Shown piece by piece: positions 16,699 through 25,161 of a DNA stretch of 64,000 nucleotides. The stretch's first letter is position 1. Each line of letters begins with the position of its first letter. Below the pieces are notes generated by a model. It did not search any database, was not told the DNA's origin, and worked only from the letters and a program-made list of their open reading frames with translations. A program made the position numbers and the translations under genes. Origin of the DNA: Limivicinus sp963617275 (GTDB lineage Bacteria > Bacillota > Clostridia > Oscillospirales > Oscillospiraceae). The stretch spans positions 9,482-73,481 of the forward strand of contig CAVENX010000033.1 of NCBI GenBank assembly GCA_963617275.1, in the 5' to 3' direction.

Positions 16699-17688
16699 TT
16701 ATGAATTATACATTTCGGACAATGCCAAAAGTCTTTGTCTGTATTCTTCCCGAACACTATCCGGAGACAGAATTTTCACTTCGGTTCCAAAGCCGAACAA
16801 CCATGAGAAAAATCTCGGAGACACTGCCACATCGACGCTCACGATAAAGTGGTTTTCATCTGATGGCAGTATTGTTATGTCTCTTCCGAAGCGGTCTATG
16901 ACAGAGCCTGCAAGACGGTTTTCAAATTGCAGTCTGACCGTATGCATATCACCGGTAAACATGCCGAATACCTTCTTGGAGTATTGCGGCATATCGACTT
17001 TTTTAAATTCGTCCTTTCCATCTCTTGGCCGGTCAAGAGCGGATATCTCGGTCATTTTATCCACACGGTAATGTTTGAGCTTTTCTGCCGCTGCATCATA
17101 TCCGAGCATATAATAGTTTTCATCATCCCACATCAGCGAAAATGGACTGATCTCATACCATGCACCGTCTTTGCGGAATCTGCGTTCCTTGGTTACGGTG
17201 TAATCAAAATACCGGAAGCGAACGGCTCTATTCTGAGTAATGGCGTTTGAGATTTCATCAACATTATAATAGACGCTTTCGTTCATGCTCTTTACGCGAT
17301 TACGGACATATACCTGACGCTGCAGCAGCCGTGCATCATATACGCTGGCCAGACTTTCAAGTTTTTTTATAAGGTCAAACGTCTTTTTCTCCGTAATAAA
17401 TTTTGAGGACTGAACGCTGTCAACAAGCAGTTTAAGCTCTGGAATCTCAAAATCCCGGCTGCCAATGTAATATCCGGTAGTCTTCCCGCGGATGGCAACA
17501 ACATCCAGCCCAAAGCGGCGAAGAGCTTCCACATCGTCATATAAGGTTTTCCGTTCGGCCTTGATATCATTACAGGCAAGCTCGTCTATCATCTGCTGAA
17601 CGGTCAGAGGATGGTTTTCATCGGACTTTTCCAAAAGGAACTGCATTAAATACAAAAGCTTCAGCTTCTGATTAGCGGATCTCGGCAT
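16699..17688 (-). CDS. WYL-domain transcriptional regulator
   Basis: Predicted 329 residues. The N-terminal winged helix-turn-helix (MPRSANQKLKLLYLMQFLLE ... ADRKTLYDDVEALRRFGLDV-like pattern) is followed by a central WYL domain (AVRFRYFDYTV ... WYEISPFSLMWDDENYYMLGYD) and the WCX extension at the C-terminus (FENRLAGSVIDRFGRDITI). WYL proteins bind ligands such as nucleic acids or nucleotides and control stress, DNA-damage or defence genes. Here it lies between the ATC-hydrolase pair and the HIRAN protein. GGGAGG precedes the ATG at 17688. Confidence 0.9.
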   Translation of the reverse strand: MPRSANQKLKLLYLMQFLLEKSDENHPLTVQQMIDELACNDIKAERKTLYDDVEALRRFGLDVVAIRGKTTGYYIGSRDFEIPELKLLVDSVQSSKFITEKKTFDLIKKLESLASVYDARLLQRQVYVRNRVKSMNESVYYNVDEISNAITQNRAVRFRYFDYTVTKERRFRKDGAWYEISPFSLMWDDENYYMLGYDAAAEKLKHYRVDKMTEISALDRPRDGKDEFKKVDMPQYSKKVFGMFTGDMHTVRLQFENRLAGSVIDRFGRDITILPSDENHFIVSVDVAVSPRFFSWLFGFGTEVKILSPDSVREEYRQRLLALSEMYNS

Positions 17689-17819
17689 AATAACCTCCCG
17701 TCATATTACCACCAGTTGACAAGAACACAAAGCCCCGGAAATGCGCACTGTCAGATCGGGCGCGTACCACTGCCGCGCATCAAGGATAAGAAAAGATATC
17801 AAAAGGCCGTTGTCAGCGC

Positions 17820-18227
17820 TTACTCATCCCTTTGTTCCTCCGGAAACATCTCTTCGGGCTTGTTTTTTTCATCATCGTCGTCCCAGTCATCTTCAAACTG
17901 CGTCAGTATTTCCTTTTTGAGTTCAGCGGGATCACCGTCTTCAACACGGCAGATGATCTTTGTAAAAGTTGTGAACATGACACGCACATAAAATTTCTTT
18001 CCGACCTTGTCATACACCCGGCCGGCGCTCATAGTTCCGCCGGCAACCGTAGTAAAGCTGTTTGCAACATAACCCACGGTACCGATTATCGGCATTGTGC
18101 ACCTGATTGCTTCGTTGTCATACGGGTTATCCGTTTCCTTTTCACAGCGAACGAGATATCCGATTTTAAAGGGGAGTATCCCGCTGTAATTCTTGAAGCC
18201 GGTAATTGAAATAAACTTTTCTTTCAT
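17820..18227 (-). CDS. Free-standing HIRAN-like domain protein
   Basis: Predicted 135 residues. The core YLVRCEKETDNPYDNEAIRC ... GTVGYVANS matches the HIRAN pattern (LVREPDNPYDxxAI ... GYVP), a domain that binds DNA ends or stalled forks when fused to helicases and nucleases. Here it stands alone, with a very acidic C-terminal tail (FEDDWDDDDEKNKPEE). The ATG at 18225-18227 follows GGAGG. Its neighbour is a WYL regulator. The function is inferred only from the domain. Confidence 0.65.
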   Translation of the reverse strand: MKEKFISITGFKNYSGILPFKIGYLVRCEKETDNPYDNEAIRCTMPIIGTVGYVANSFTTVAGGTMSAGRVYDKVGKKFYVRVMFTTFTKIICRVEDGDPAELKKEILTQFEDDWDDDDEKNKPEEMFPEEQRDE

Positions 18228-18511
18228 GTTGATTTCCTCCTTAATCATACAGTGAGCAAGCGAACCCGTTTTTTCTTTGCTGTACCCAGTCTAACAAACC
18301 AGGTGTCCAATAAAACGGACAGTTCACTGACACGCTGCCTTTTAAGCAGACATTTTTCGCTATACCATTTCCGAAGAAAAATCATTTTTTCAAAAAAAGC
18401 ATGTTAAAAAACAAAGCCCGCTTCTTGTGCAGAGTCGGACTTTAGTGCAGTATTCACATACAAATCGTTCAAAGTTTGAATAAAGCATACAACATTCACA
18501 ACAAAATGTCA
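18228..18511. other. Intergenic stretch without a recognisable gene
   Basis: An A+T-rich region between the HIRAN gene and the structured repeat at 18512. An imperfect hairpin (AAAGCCCG with CGGACTTT) lies near 18412-18443. No reading frame with a plausible ribosome-binding site was seen. Confidence 0.4.
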
Positions 18512-18779
18512 AGGCAGCGCCGCATAATACGGCGCTGCCTCCAGCTTGTCGAAAAAAAGTCCTTACAGGACTTTTTTTCGACCGCGCTTTCCGCCGAGCA
18601 TTTTGAAAGAGTTCAAAATGCTGTTACCGAAAGCCTTGATATATCAAGGCTTTCGACGGCGGTTTATCCAATTTGAGGCGGGCCTTGCCCCCTCAAGCTC
18701 CCCCGCTGCTTTGTTATCTGACTTTAAAACATGGTTTTTTGACAGTCTCAAGGCAGCGCCGCATAATACGGCGCTGCCT
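18512..18779. repeat. Multi-hairpin intergenic element, copy B1, with duplicated flanking hairpin
   Basis: The core runs 18541-18749, from CAGCTTGTC to GACAGTCTC. It contains, in order, a poly-A/poly-T hairpin around GTCC/GGAC, GCATTTTGAA/TTCAAAATGC, CGAAAGCCTTGAT/ATCAAGGCTTTCG, and TTGAGG/CCTCAA. CCGCCG and CGGCGG close two of these into a branched structure. An identical 29-bp hairpin (AGGCAGCGCCG / CGGCGCTGCCT) stands on both sides, at 18512-18540 and 18751-18779. An inverted copy lies at 20354-20558. Confidence 0.85.
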
Positions 18780-18818
18780 CAAAAAAACTTTTACTGTTCA
18801 GCAGGTCTATTTATGTAA

Positions 18819-18950
18819 TTACTCGGCTGTGAATTCATCCTTGCCGGCGCCGCAAAGCTCGCAGGCAAAATCTTCGGGGAGGTCTTCCCATTTTACGCCG
18901 GTTTCTTCTTCATCGTATACCCAGCCGCACAAATTGCAAACGTATTTCAT
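18819..18950 (-). CDS. Rubredoxin
   Basis: A 43-residue protein starting MKYVCNLCGWVYDEEETG, with the two CxxC pairs of a rubredoxin iron site (CNLCGW and CELCGAG). It is slightly shorter than usual rubredoxins (about 52 residues) because the loop between the pairs is short. It carries one electron at low potential, most likely to the neighbouring rubrerythrin-type peroxidase. It is encoded just downstream of that gene on the same strand. Confidence 0.93.
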   Translation of the reverse strand: MKYVCNLCGWVYDEEETGVKWEDLPEDFACELCGAGKDEFTAE

Positions 18951-19035
18951 TCTGTGATCTCCTATAACACTATTATTCCTATCATTCTTCACACGGCAGC
19001 GCCGTGATGAGCCAAGGGCACCTTACCATTGAATG

Positions 19036-19602
19036 TCAGTTGAAGTATCTCTTGAGCAGTCCCGCAAAAGCCTTGCCGTGACGGGCTTCGTCACGTGCCA
19101 TCTCGTGAACGGTGTCGTGGATCGCGTCGAGATTATACTGCTTGGCAAGCTTTGCAAGTTCAAACTTGCCTGCGGTCGCGCCGTTCTCGGCCTCAACGCG
19201 CATCTCAAGGTTCTTCTTGGTCGAATCGGTGAGCACATCGCCGAGCAGCTCCGCGAACTTTGCCGCATGCTCCGCTTCCTCAAGACCGGTCTTTTCCCAA
19301 TACATACCTATCTCGGGATATCCCTCACGGTGCGCAACACGCGCCATGGCAAGGTACATGCCGACTTCCGTGCACTCGCCGATAAAGTTTGCGTTGAGCC
19401 CCTCGATGATAGCCTTCTGCACTTCCTCGGGAACGTCCGCACCAAACTTCTTGCCAACGCCGACAACATGCTCAGCTGCCCATGTCATTTCGCCCTTCTG
19501 CTCGATAAACTTGGAGCCGGGAACCTTGCACTGAGGGCAGAACTCGGGGGGAGTATCACCTTCATGAACATAACCGCATACGGGGCAAACCCACTTCTTC
19601 AT
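19036..19602 (-). CDS. Reverse rubrerythrin (NADH peroxidase-type)
   Basis: Predicted 188 residues. The rubredoxin-like domain comes first (MKKWVCPVCGYVHEGDTPPEFCPQC... with two CxxC pairs), followed by the ferritin-like diiron domain with ExxH motifs (GLEEAEHAAKFAELL and HEMARDEARHGKAFAGLL). This domain order is the reverse of classical rubrerythrin and matches the clostridial O2/H2O2-reducing reverse rubrerythrins. The ATG at 19600-19602 follows GGAGG. It is in one strand block with the rubredoxin and the Fur-family repressor. Confidence 0.93.
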   Translation of the reverse strand: MKKWVCPVCGYVHEGDTPPEFCPQCKVPGSKFIEQKGEMTWAAEHVVGVGKKFGADVPEEVQKAIIEGLNANFIGECTEVGMYLAMARVAHREGYPEIGMYWEKTGLEEAEHAAKFAELLGDVLTDSTKKNLEMRVEAENGATAGKFELAKLAKQYNLDAIHDTVHEMARDEARHGKAFAGLLKRYFN

Positions 19603-19703
19603 AATAAAATCCTCCATACCTTTTAATATTAATTTCCTTAATTATATTTTCATTGCCTGAACGCGGAGGATTCTTATACCCATCCGCTCCCGCAATAAAA
19701 AGC

Positions 19704-20120
19704 TTATATATATTCCCTTTTCAGGGAGTCGGTTTTTCGGCACTCGCCGCACAGGCCTTTTATCGTCAGCAGGAAAGACTGTGTTTTGCAGTCGAATCGG
19801 CGCTCAATATCCCTGATGAGCCGCTCTGCATCATCGTCAAACTCGATATCCGAGACGCGGCGGCATCGGGAACAGACAAAATGTGCGTGAGGGTCAAGAC
19901 GTGCATCGTATCTCTCCTGGCCATCCACAGTGCCCACACGGAAGATAAGCCCTTCCTCCTCAAGCACCGCAAGATTGCGGTACACCGTGCCGAGACTCAG
20001 CTCCGGATATTCGCCCTTCAGCCGGTTAAACACCGTTTCGGCGGTGGGATGTCCGGTATCGGCGCGGAGCAGGTCATATATCGCTTTCCTTTTTTTGCTG
20101 GTTATACGTCTGCTTTCCAT
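19704..20120 (-). CDS. perR: Fur-family repressor, PerR-like
   Basis: Predicted 138 residues. The N-terminal winged helix has GHPTAETVFNRL and LSLGTVYRNLAVLEEEGLI. Metal site motifs are DPHAHFVCSRCRRV and a second CxxC (LCGEC) near the end, giving a structural zinc site. Its placement immediately upstream of reverse rubrerythrin and rubredoxin argues for the peroxide-sensing PerR class rather than iron-sensing Fur; the assignment is contextual. A Fur-box-like palindrome lies in its own promoter, so autoregulation is likely. Confidence 0.82.
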   Translation of the reverse strand: MESRRITSKKRKAIYDLLRADTGHPTAETVFNRLKGEYPELSLGTVYRNLAVLEEEGLIFRVGTVDGQERYDARLDPHAHFVCSRCRRVSDIEFDDDAERLIRDIERRFDCKTQSFLLTIKGLCGECRKTDSLKREYI

Positions 20121-20144
20121 TTCTACCTCAAGTTTAAGAACAGG

Positions 20145-20195
20145 AATGATTCTTATTACTGAATTTAATATAGCATACCCTTCCTGATTTGTAAA
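20145..20195 (-). promoter_or_regulatory. perR promoter with Fur-family box
   Basis: On the minus strand TTTACA (20190-20195), a 17-bp spacer and TATATT (20167-20172). Just downstream, AATAAGAATCATT (20145-20157) matches the Fur-box core AATGATAATCATT at 11 of 13 positions. It is positioned to block transcription initiation. Confidence 0.6.
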
Positions 20196-20611
20196 GACCC
20201 TTTTTAAATTTTTCTCAATTATTTTTTCCCTTCACTCTGCGCGTTTTTTGAGATTCAGGCCTTGTCGTCTTTCTCTGTCCGCTTTCGTTTATCCGCCGCC
20301 CTGTAAATAATATAAAGAAAGCGCCGCAAAACGGAAATTTGCAGCGTTGCCTTGAGACTGTCAAAAAACTATGTTATAAAGCCGGATAACAGAGCAGCGG
20401 GGGAGCTTGAGGGGGCAAGGCCCGCCTCAAATTGAATAAACCGCCGTCGAGAGCCTTGAGATATCAAGGCTCTCGGTAACAGCATTTTGAACACTTTCAA
20501 AATGCTCGGCGGAAAGCGCGGTCAAAAAAGCCCTTGCAGGACTTTTTTGACCGCGCTGAGAAAGCTTTTATCGCTGTATATCAAGCTGTGCCGTGCGGTT
20601 TTATCCCGGCG
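20196..20611. repeat. Intergenic region carrying multi-hairpin element copy B2 (20354-20558)
   Basis: The core from GAGACTGTC (20354) to GACCGCGCTG (20558) is the reverse complement of copy B1, at high identity, with the same hairpins. The central stem reads CGAGAGCCTTGAG/ATATCAAGGCTCTCG (20448-20475), with a base-pair change that keeps pairing. The duplicated flanking hairpin seen at B1 is not present here. 20196-20353 is A+T-rich and holds only a GCGCCGCAAAA/TTTGCAGCGT hairpin. Confidence 0.8.
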
Positions 20612-21265
20612 TCAGTTCAAATCTATCAGTTCAAACCGCGTCTGAGATTTCCTGAGCGACAGCAGAGTTCCGATGATGTACGCCGCCGCACATACGGCAA
20701 AAAGCGGGAGCTGCCTCACGGCATCCGCCCCCGATACGGCGTTGAGCCAGCCAAGGCCGGGAAAATGATGCAAAGCCTCGCCCACGGCGACTATAAGAAA
20801 CGCCGTGACGATGAACAGCACAAAGGATTTGCCAAAGTAGTACGCCGTTTTAAAAAAGCCGCCCAGAAACACGGTATTGAATGCGGTGTAGATGAGCAGG
20901 ACGAAGCCCAGAAACGTAAAGTTTGCAGCCATAAGGGGATTTTCCGCATAGGGCGCGGCGTTTTTCCACACGGTCATGCGTATCGCAGTGCAGAGCGCAA
21001 AAAGCACAAAGCTCAGCAGCTGGAACATTACGGTGGAAAGATATTTTGTCTTTACGACGTCGCGCTTGCGGATAGGCAGAAGCGCGGAATAGAGGATGTC
21101 GTTGGCTTCACGCGCATACTGAAACGACTGATAAATGCCGAGGCTTACAAAGAACGCGCCCACAAGGATCGGATAGCCCGGGATCAGCGCCATAAGCCCG
21201 AAAGCCGTAAAGCACCAGCTCAGCGGTGAGGTTGCAAGCATCAGGTCTTTTTTTAGAAGCTTCAT
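20612..21265 (-). CDS. ABC-2 type transporter permease
   Basis: Predicted 217 residues with about six hydrophobic segments. The N-terminus (MKLLKKDLMLATSPLSW) and the intracellular loop LLPIRKRDVVKTKYLSTV are typical of the small ABC-2 permeases that pair with YtrB-like ATPases. Its start codon overlaps the ATPase stop (TGATG), so the two are translated together. The transported compound is unknown; such exporters often confer resistance to cell-envelope-active peptides. Confidence 0.85.
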   Translation of the reverse strand: MKLLKKDLMLATSPLSWCFTAFGLMALIPGYPILVGAFFVSLGIYQSFQYAREANDILYSALLPIRKRDVVKTKYLSTVMFQLLSFVLFALCTAIRMTVWKNAAPYAENPLMAANFTFLGFVLLIYTAFNTVFLGGFFKTAYYFGKSFVLFIVTAFLIVAVGEALHHFPGLGWLNAVSGADAVRQLPLFAVCAAAYIIGTLLSLRKSQTRFELIDLN

Positions 21266-22110
21266 CACATATCCTCCCGTTCAAGATATACCATAATTTC
21301 CTCAAGAGTCGGGATGGTAAAGTCACAGCCCTCGAAAAGCCCCATATCGGCTGACTTTATCATTATCACGCCGCCGCTCCTTGAAAAGCTTTCCCCGACG
21401 ACTGCTTTTTTCTGCGCCTCGCTCATATTTTCCGGCTCATTGAGCAGTTTATATGTGCCGATGAAATCTTCCTCCGTGCCGGAGGATATAATGCGTCCGT
21501 GTTGGATATATGTAATATTGTCCGCGCATTTTTCAAGGTCGGAGGTTATGTGCGTCGAAAAAAGCACCGCCACACCGTCGTGTGCAAGACGCAGAAATAT
21601 CTCCAGCAGCTCATCACGCGAAACGGGGTCAAGTCCGCTTGTAGGCTCGTCGAGAATAAGAAGCTCCGCTTTATGGGAAAGCGCAAGCGCAATATTGAGC
21701 TTCACCTTCATTCCCTCGGAAAGCTGCTCCGGCGTTTTGTTTTCATCGAGCTTGAACTTCGCGCAGTACCGCCGCCACATATCCGCGTCCCAATTATCAT
21801 AGAACATTGCAGTGACGCTCACGATGTCCTTTATTCTTTTCTTTTTATACCAGCTCACCGTGCCGCCAGCGTAGCCGATGCGCTGCTTTATCGCATCCTC
21901 ATGCTTATGCAGGTCAAGCCCGAAGTATTTTATCTCCCCAGCTGACGGATGGACAAGATTGAGGATGGATTTCAGCGTCGTCGTCTTGCCCGCGCCGTTT
22001 CTGCCGATAAAGCCTGTTATCGTGCCCGGCATGACCGAAAAGCCCACTCTGTCAAGCTTAAAGCCGGGATATTCCTTGCAAAGTCCTTTAATTTCAAGTG
22101 CCGCTGTCAT
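21265..22110 (-). CDS. ABC transporter ATP-binding protein
   Basis: Predicted 281 residues. Walker A is GRNGAGKTTTL, the signature LSEGMKVKLNIALALS, Walker B LLILDEPTSGLD and the H-loop STHITS. It belongs to the exporter-type (CcmA/YtrB) subfamily and drives the ABC-2 permease encoded directly downstream. The C-terminal ~60 residues form an extra domain, as in YtrB relatives. It overlaps the AbrB-like regulator gene by 17 bp, making a three-gene operon. Confidence 0.9.
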   Translation of the reverse strand: MTAALEIKGLCKEYPGFKLDRVGFSVMPGTITGFIGRNGAGKTTTLKSILNLVHPSAGEIKYFGLDLHKHEDAIKQRIGYAGGTVSWYKKKRIKDIVSVTAMFYDNWDADMWRRYCAKFKLDENKTPEQLSEGMKVKLNIALALSHKAELLILDEPTSGLDPVSRDELLEIFLRLAHDGVAVLFSTHITSDLEKCADNITYIQHGRIISSGTEEDFIGTYKLLNEPENMSEAQKKAVVGESFSRSGGVIMIKSADMGLFEGCDFTIPTLEEIMVYLEREDM

Positions 22111-22309
22111 CGCTGCCGCTCAACCTCCCGAAAACATCATCCGCCATTTCCTTGGGCGGAATGGCAATGCCCCTGTTCTTATCCGCAAGGATAAGCAGCA
22201 CATCGCCGCTCTTGATACCAAACATCTCCCGCACCTGCTTGGGGATAACGATCTGTCCTTTTTCCCCAACCGTCGCGGTGCACGCAAATTTTCCTGCCGG
22301 AGCTCTCAT
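22094..22309 (-). CDS. AbrB/SpoVT-type DNA-binding protein
   Basis: Predicted 71 residues with the swapped-hairpin AbrB motif VGEKGQIVIPKQVREMFGIKSGDVLLIL. Unlike GntR-type YtrA, which usually heads such exporter operons, this operon is headed by an AbrB-fold protein. The ATG at 22307-22309 follows GGAGG. It probably binds the dyad in its own promoter. The frame can be extended upstream to 22372, but that part is the promoter. Confidence 0.85.
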   Translation of the reverse strand: MRAPAGKFACTATVGEKGQIVIPKQVREMFGIKSGDVLLILADKNRGIAIPPKEMADDVFGRLSGSDDSGT

Positions 22310-22323
22310 ACGCCGCCTCCAAT

Positions 22324-22372
22324 ATGTATGATTTGTATGACAAATTATACATTTCATAATTTCCATTGTCAA
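22324..22372 (-). promoter_or_regulatory. Promoter and operator of the AbrB-ABC operon
   Basis: On the minus strand TTGACA (22367-22372), a 17-bp spacer and TATAAT (22344-22349). A dyad with 13-base arms (ATGTATGATTTGT / ACAAATTATACAT, one mismatch, 3-bp centre; 22324-22352) covers the -10 box and the start region. It is probably the binding site of the AbrB-like protein. Confidence 0.75.
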
Positions 22373-22407
22373 GCAGAATTTATTGCACAGAAAAGGCGCG
22401 GTAATAA

Positions 22408-22447
22408 AAAGCCAAGACTCCTCTGCCGTGCGGAGCCTTGGCTTTAA
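22408..22447 (-). terminator. Intrinsic terminator after the yesN-like gene
   Basis: On the minus strand AAAGCCAAGGCTCC / GGAGTCTTGGCTTT, then TTATT. It ends the long minus-strand operon that begins with the FAD oxidoreductase gene. Confidence 0.8.
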
Positions 22448-22458
22448 AATTTAAACGG

Positions 22459-23670
22459 CTATTCCAGACGTTTGAAATCGCTGACCGTATATCCGGTATA
22501 TTGCTTAAACATCTTACTGAAATACGACGGGTATCTGTATCCTACGCGGGTCGAAAGCTCCTTTACCTCGACTGTTCCCTGCTTTATCAGGCTTATCGCC
22601 CGGAGCATCCTGACGTCCGTCAGGTAATCGACAAAGGTCTTGCCAAGTTCGCTTTTGAACAGGCTGCTGACATAGCTCGGTGAAAGCTGGAGATGCTCCG
22701 CAAGGTCGTTGAGGGATATATCGTCGGCATAGTTTGAGTTAATATATGTCAGCGCCTTTCTGAGATGCTTGCTGAGCCGGCGCGTTTCATTTGCAGGGCG
22801 CTCAAATGTACCTGCTTTGATTTTATCGGCATAGCTTTTATTGATCTCGATCATATTACCGCTTACAAGCGGACCGCACGTCGTAGCACATTCCGTTTCG
22901 AAATATTCGTTCGCCAGAACGCCGACAAGATTCTTTATAAATTGGGAAATATCTGCGTATTCCTCCGCATTCATATATGTCTCGGTATACACCAGAACCG
23001 GCATGTTATATCCGTCTATGTTCCCCGGCATTATCTTCGCTACAACAGATGATTTTTCTATCAATTCGTATATAAAGCCGTTCCAGCGTGTGCTGTACTG
23101 AACTATATTCGGATTTTTTACAAACGAGGCATACAGCAGAAAGCCGCTTTGGAAATTGATATTCAGCAGCTGTGCATATTGGTCTATTATATCCTGCGAA
23201 AAATAATTTCTGACGACAGACGTGACAAACGCGGACTGCGCGAACAAGAGCAGATCGTCGTTTCCGACGTTCCGTGTCTCCGTCTTGTTAAGATCGTCAA
23301 TGACCCTATCGACCGCCGCGCTTAATTCCGCCTTTTTCACCGGTTTCAGAAGATAGCTGTCAACCTTGAGCTGTATCGCGTCATGGGCATAAGCAAAAAG
23401 ACTGTACGCCGTCTTTATTATCACATGCACATCATTATCGTTCTGGCGCAGGAGTCTCAATGCTTCAAGTCCGTTCAATCCCGGCATTTCTATATCCAGG
23501 ATCAAAATATCCGGCTTATACCTGAGCACCTTCTCCACAACATCTTTCCCGTTCTTTGCTGATTCAAGCAGGTGCAAATCAGGATAGGCACGCGAAAAGA
23601 ACAGCTCCATTGACTGACATTCCAGCTCTTCATCATCGGCTATAAGTATTTTATATTGTCTCTGCTTCAT
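22459..23670 (-). CDS. Response regulator with AraC-type DNA-binding domain (YesN-like)
   Basis: Predicted 403 residues. The receiver domain has DDEE near residue 12 and phospho-acceptor D59 in LILDIEMPG. A middle region of about 150 residues is followed by two AraC helix-turn-helix units (DISLNDLAEHLQLSPSYVSSLFK and ELSTRVGYRYPSYFSKMFKQYTG). It is the partner of the histidine kinase encoded immediately upstream (20-bp overlap) and probably activates the ABC transporter operon in which it lies. Confidence 0.92.
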   Translation of the reverse strand: MKQRQYKILIADDEELECQSMELFFSRAYPDLHLLESAKNGKDVVEKVLRYKPDILILDIEMPGLNGLEALRLLRQNDNDVHVIIKTAYSLFAYAHDAIQLKVDSYLLKPVKKAELSAAVDRVIDDLNKTETRNVGNDDLLLFAQSAFVTSVVRNYFSQDIIDQYAQLLNINFQSGFLLYASFVKNPNIVQYSTRWNGFIYELIEKSSVVAKIMPGNIDGYNMPVLVYTETYMNAEEYADISQFIKNLVGVLANEYFETECATTCGPLVSGNMIEINKSYADKIKAGTFERPANETRRLSKHLRKALTYINSNYADDISLNDLAEHLQLSPSYVSSLFKSELGKTFVDYLTDVRMLRAISLIKQGTVEVKELSTRVGYRYPSYFSKMFKQYTGYTVSDFKRLE

Positions 23671-25147
23671 AGACCGACAGCTCCTCTATCTGACGCGGAT
23701 TAAGCATAGGTATAGTAAACGAGACTACGGTCGATTCTCCGGGTACGGATGAAATGCTTATTGACAATTCATCATGGAAGCAGGCCAATAATCTGCTGAA
23801 AACATTGTTCAGCCCTATGCTGTCCGCGTGGGTATTTGCTTGTTTGCTTTTATTGTATTTTTTCAGAATATCATCAATCTTATTCTGTGGAAAGCCGTCT
23901 CCGTTGTCTTCAACTCGAAATGTCACCCTGCCGCCGTCCGTTTTCTCAACTTCCACCTTTATAACGCCGTTTGCGCAGTTTTTCCCAAAACCGTGGACGA
24001 TCGAATTTTCAACTATCGGCTGCAATACCATAGCGGGAATAGGCACATCCGCAACGGCTTGGTCACAGTGTATCTGAAAGTCAAATCTCTTTCCGAAACG
24101 CATTTTCTGAATATAGGTATAATCCTCTATATTCTTGAATTCCTCCCCGATAGTTGACAATTCTCTGAGATCTTTCAGATTGTATCTGAAATAGTCGGAA
24201 ACGGCCTCTATGAGCAGTTCGGTCTTTTCGGCGTTTTCAATATACGCCATCTGGGCAATTATGTTCAGGGTATTGTACAAAAAATGCGGGTTTATTCTCG
24301 CGCGCAGCGCTTTTGCCTCCGTTTCGGACAAAAGTCTTTCCATTTTGGCTTTTTCCAGTTTTTGCTGCTTCAGGTCAAGCTCCATCTGCATTTGCAGCTG
24401 TGCGCTGTCCATCTGCCGTTCTACCCTTTCGAGCATTTCATCGACTGTGTCTTCCAGCATAAGAAGCTCGTCGCCGCTGGCGCGGACGGTCGGGCTGCCG
24501 TCGGATTTGAACCTTGCCGCCTTGTCTGTGATCCTGTCAAACGGTGTCAGCAGGCTCTTCTTTATCCAGCCTATCACAAAAAACGCGGCACCCAGAAAAA
24601 CCGCGGCAGCAACGGCGGAAACCGCGTAACACACCGCAGCGAGATTCTGAAGGCGGTGATGCTCGATTTCGTAATATTCCTGCATCCCGTCATAAATATA
24701 ATCAAAATACCTCAGGATCAGTGAACATGTGTATGAGATCGCACCATAGCTTTCATTTGCGGAGTATTCAGTATTTCCGTTTATTATCGCCATTGTCTGC
24801 TCATAAAGCGTTGCCGTCATGTTTGAAAGATCGTCTATCTCCCTGACATACCTGCGCGCAAGCACGGTTCCGCTCAGCCTGTCCGCGTCCCTTCTGATGC
24901 TGCTGATTGCTTCAAAGACGTATTCTGCGGATTCTTCGTCCGGCAGGACGCAATATGCTCTGAAATCCGGCGGGAAATCCGTCACCTGCCGCTGTATTGA
25001 ATAAACCTGACTATTAAGGGAAAGCATTTCTTCTGTCTGCCGTACATTGGCAGTGAAGAGCGAAGTGATAATAACGATTATCACCACCGAACAGCCCACA
25101 ATAAGCGCCGCAAACAGGTATGCCCTCTCCTTTATAGTCTTAAACAT
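23651..25147 (-). CDS. YesM-type sensor histidine kinase
   Basis: Predicted 498 residues. Two membrane segments (about residues 10-32 and 165-190) enclose an extracytoplasmic sensor domain. After a HAMP-like linker and coiled coil come the His_kinase domain with the phospho-acceptor in ARINPHFLYNTLN and an HATPase domain (VENSIVHGF, EDNGDGF). Such kinases sense sugars, often through a binding protein. It is followed by its YesN-like regulator and preceded by the sugar ABC ATPase gene. Confidence 0.92.
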   Translation of the reverse strand: MFKTIKERAYLFAALIVGCSVVIIVIITSLFTANVRQTEEMLSLNSQVYSIQRQVTDFPPDFRAYCVLPDEESAEYVFEAISSIRRDADRLSGTVLARRYVREIDDLSNMTATLYEQTMAIINGNTEYSANESYGAISYTCSLILRYFDYIYDGMQEYYEIEHHRLQNLAAVCYAVSAVAAAVFLGAAFFVIGWIKKSLLTPFDRITDKAARFKSDGSPTVRASGDELLMLEDTVDEMLERVERQMDSAQLQMQMELDLKQQKLEKAKMERLLSETEAKALRARINPHFLYNTLNIIAQMAYIENAEKTELLIEAVSDYFRYNLKDLRELSTIGEEFKNIEDYTYIQKMRFGKRFDFQIHCDQAVADVPIPAMVLQPIVENSIVHGFGKNCANGVIKVEVEKTDGGRVTFRVEDNGDGFPQNKIDDILKKYNKSKQANTHADSIGLNNVFSRLLACFHDELSISISSVPGESTVVSFTIPMLNPRQIEELSVYEAETI

Positions 25148-25161
25148 ATTGTCTGTTCTCC

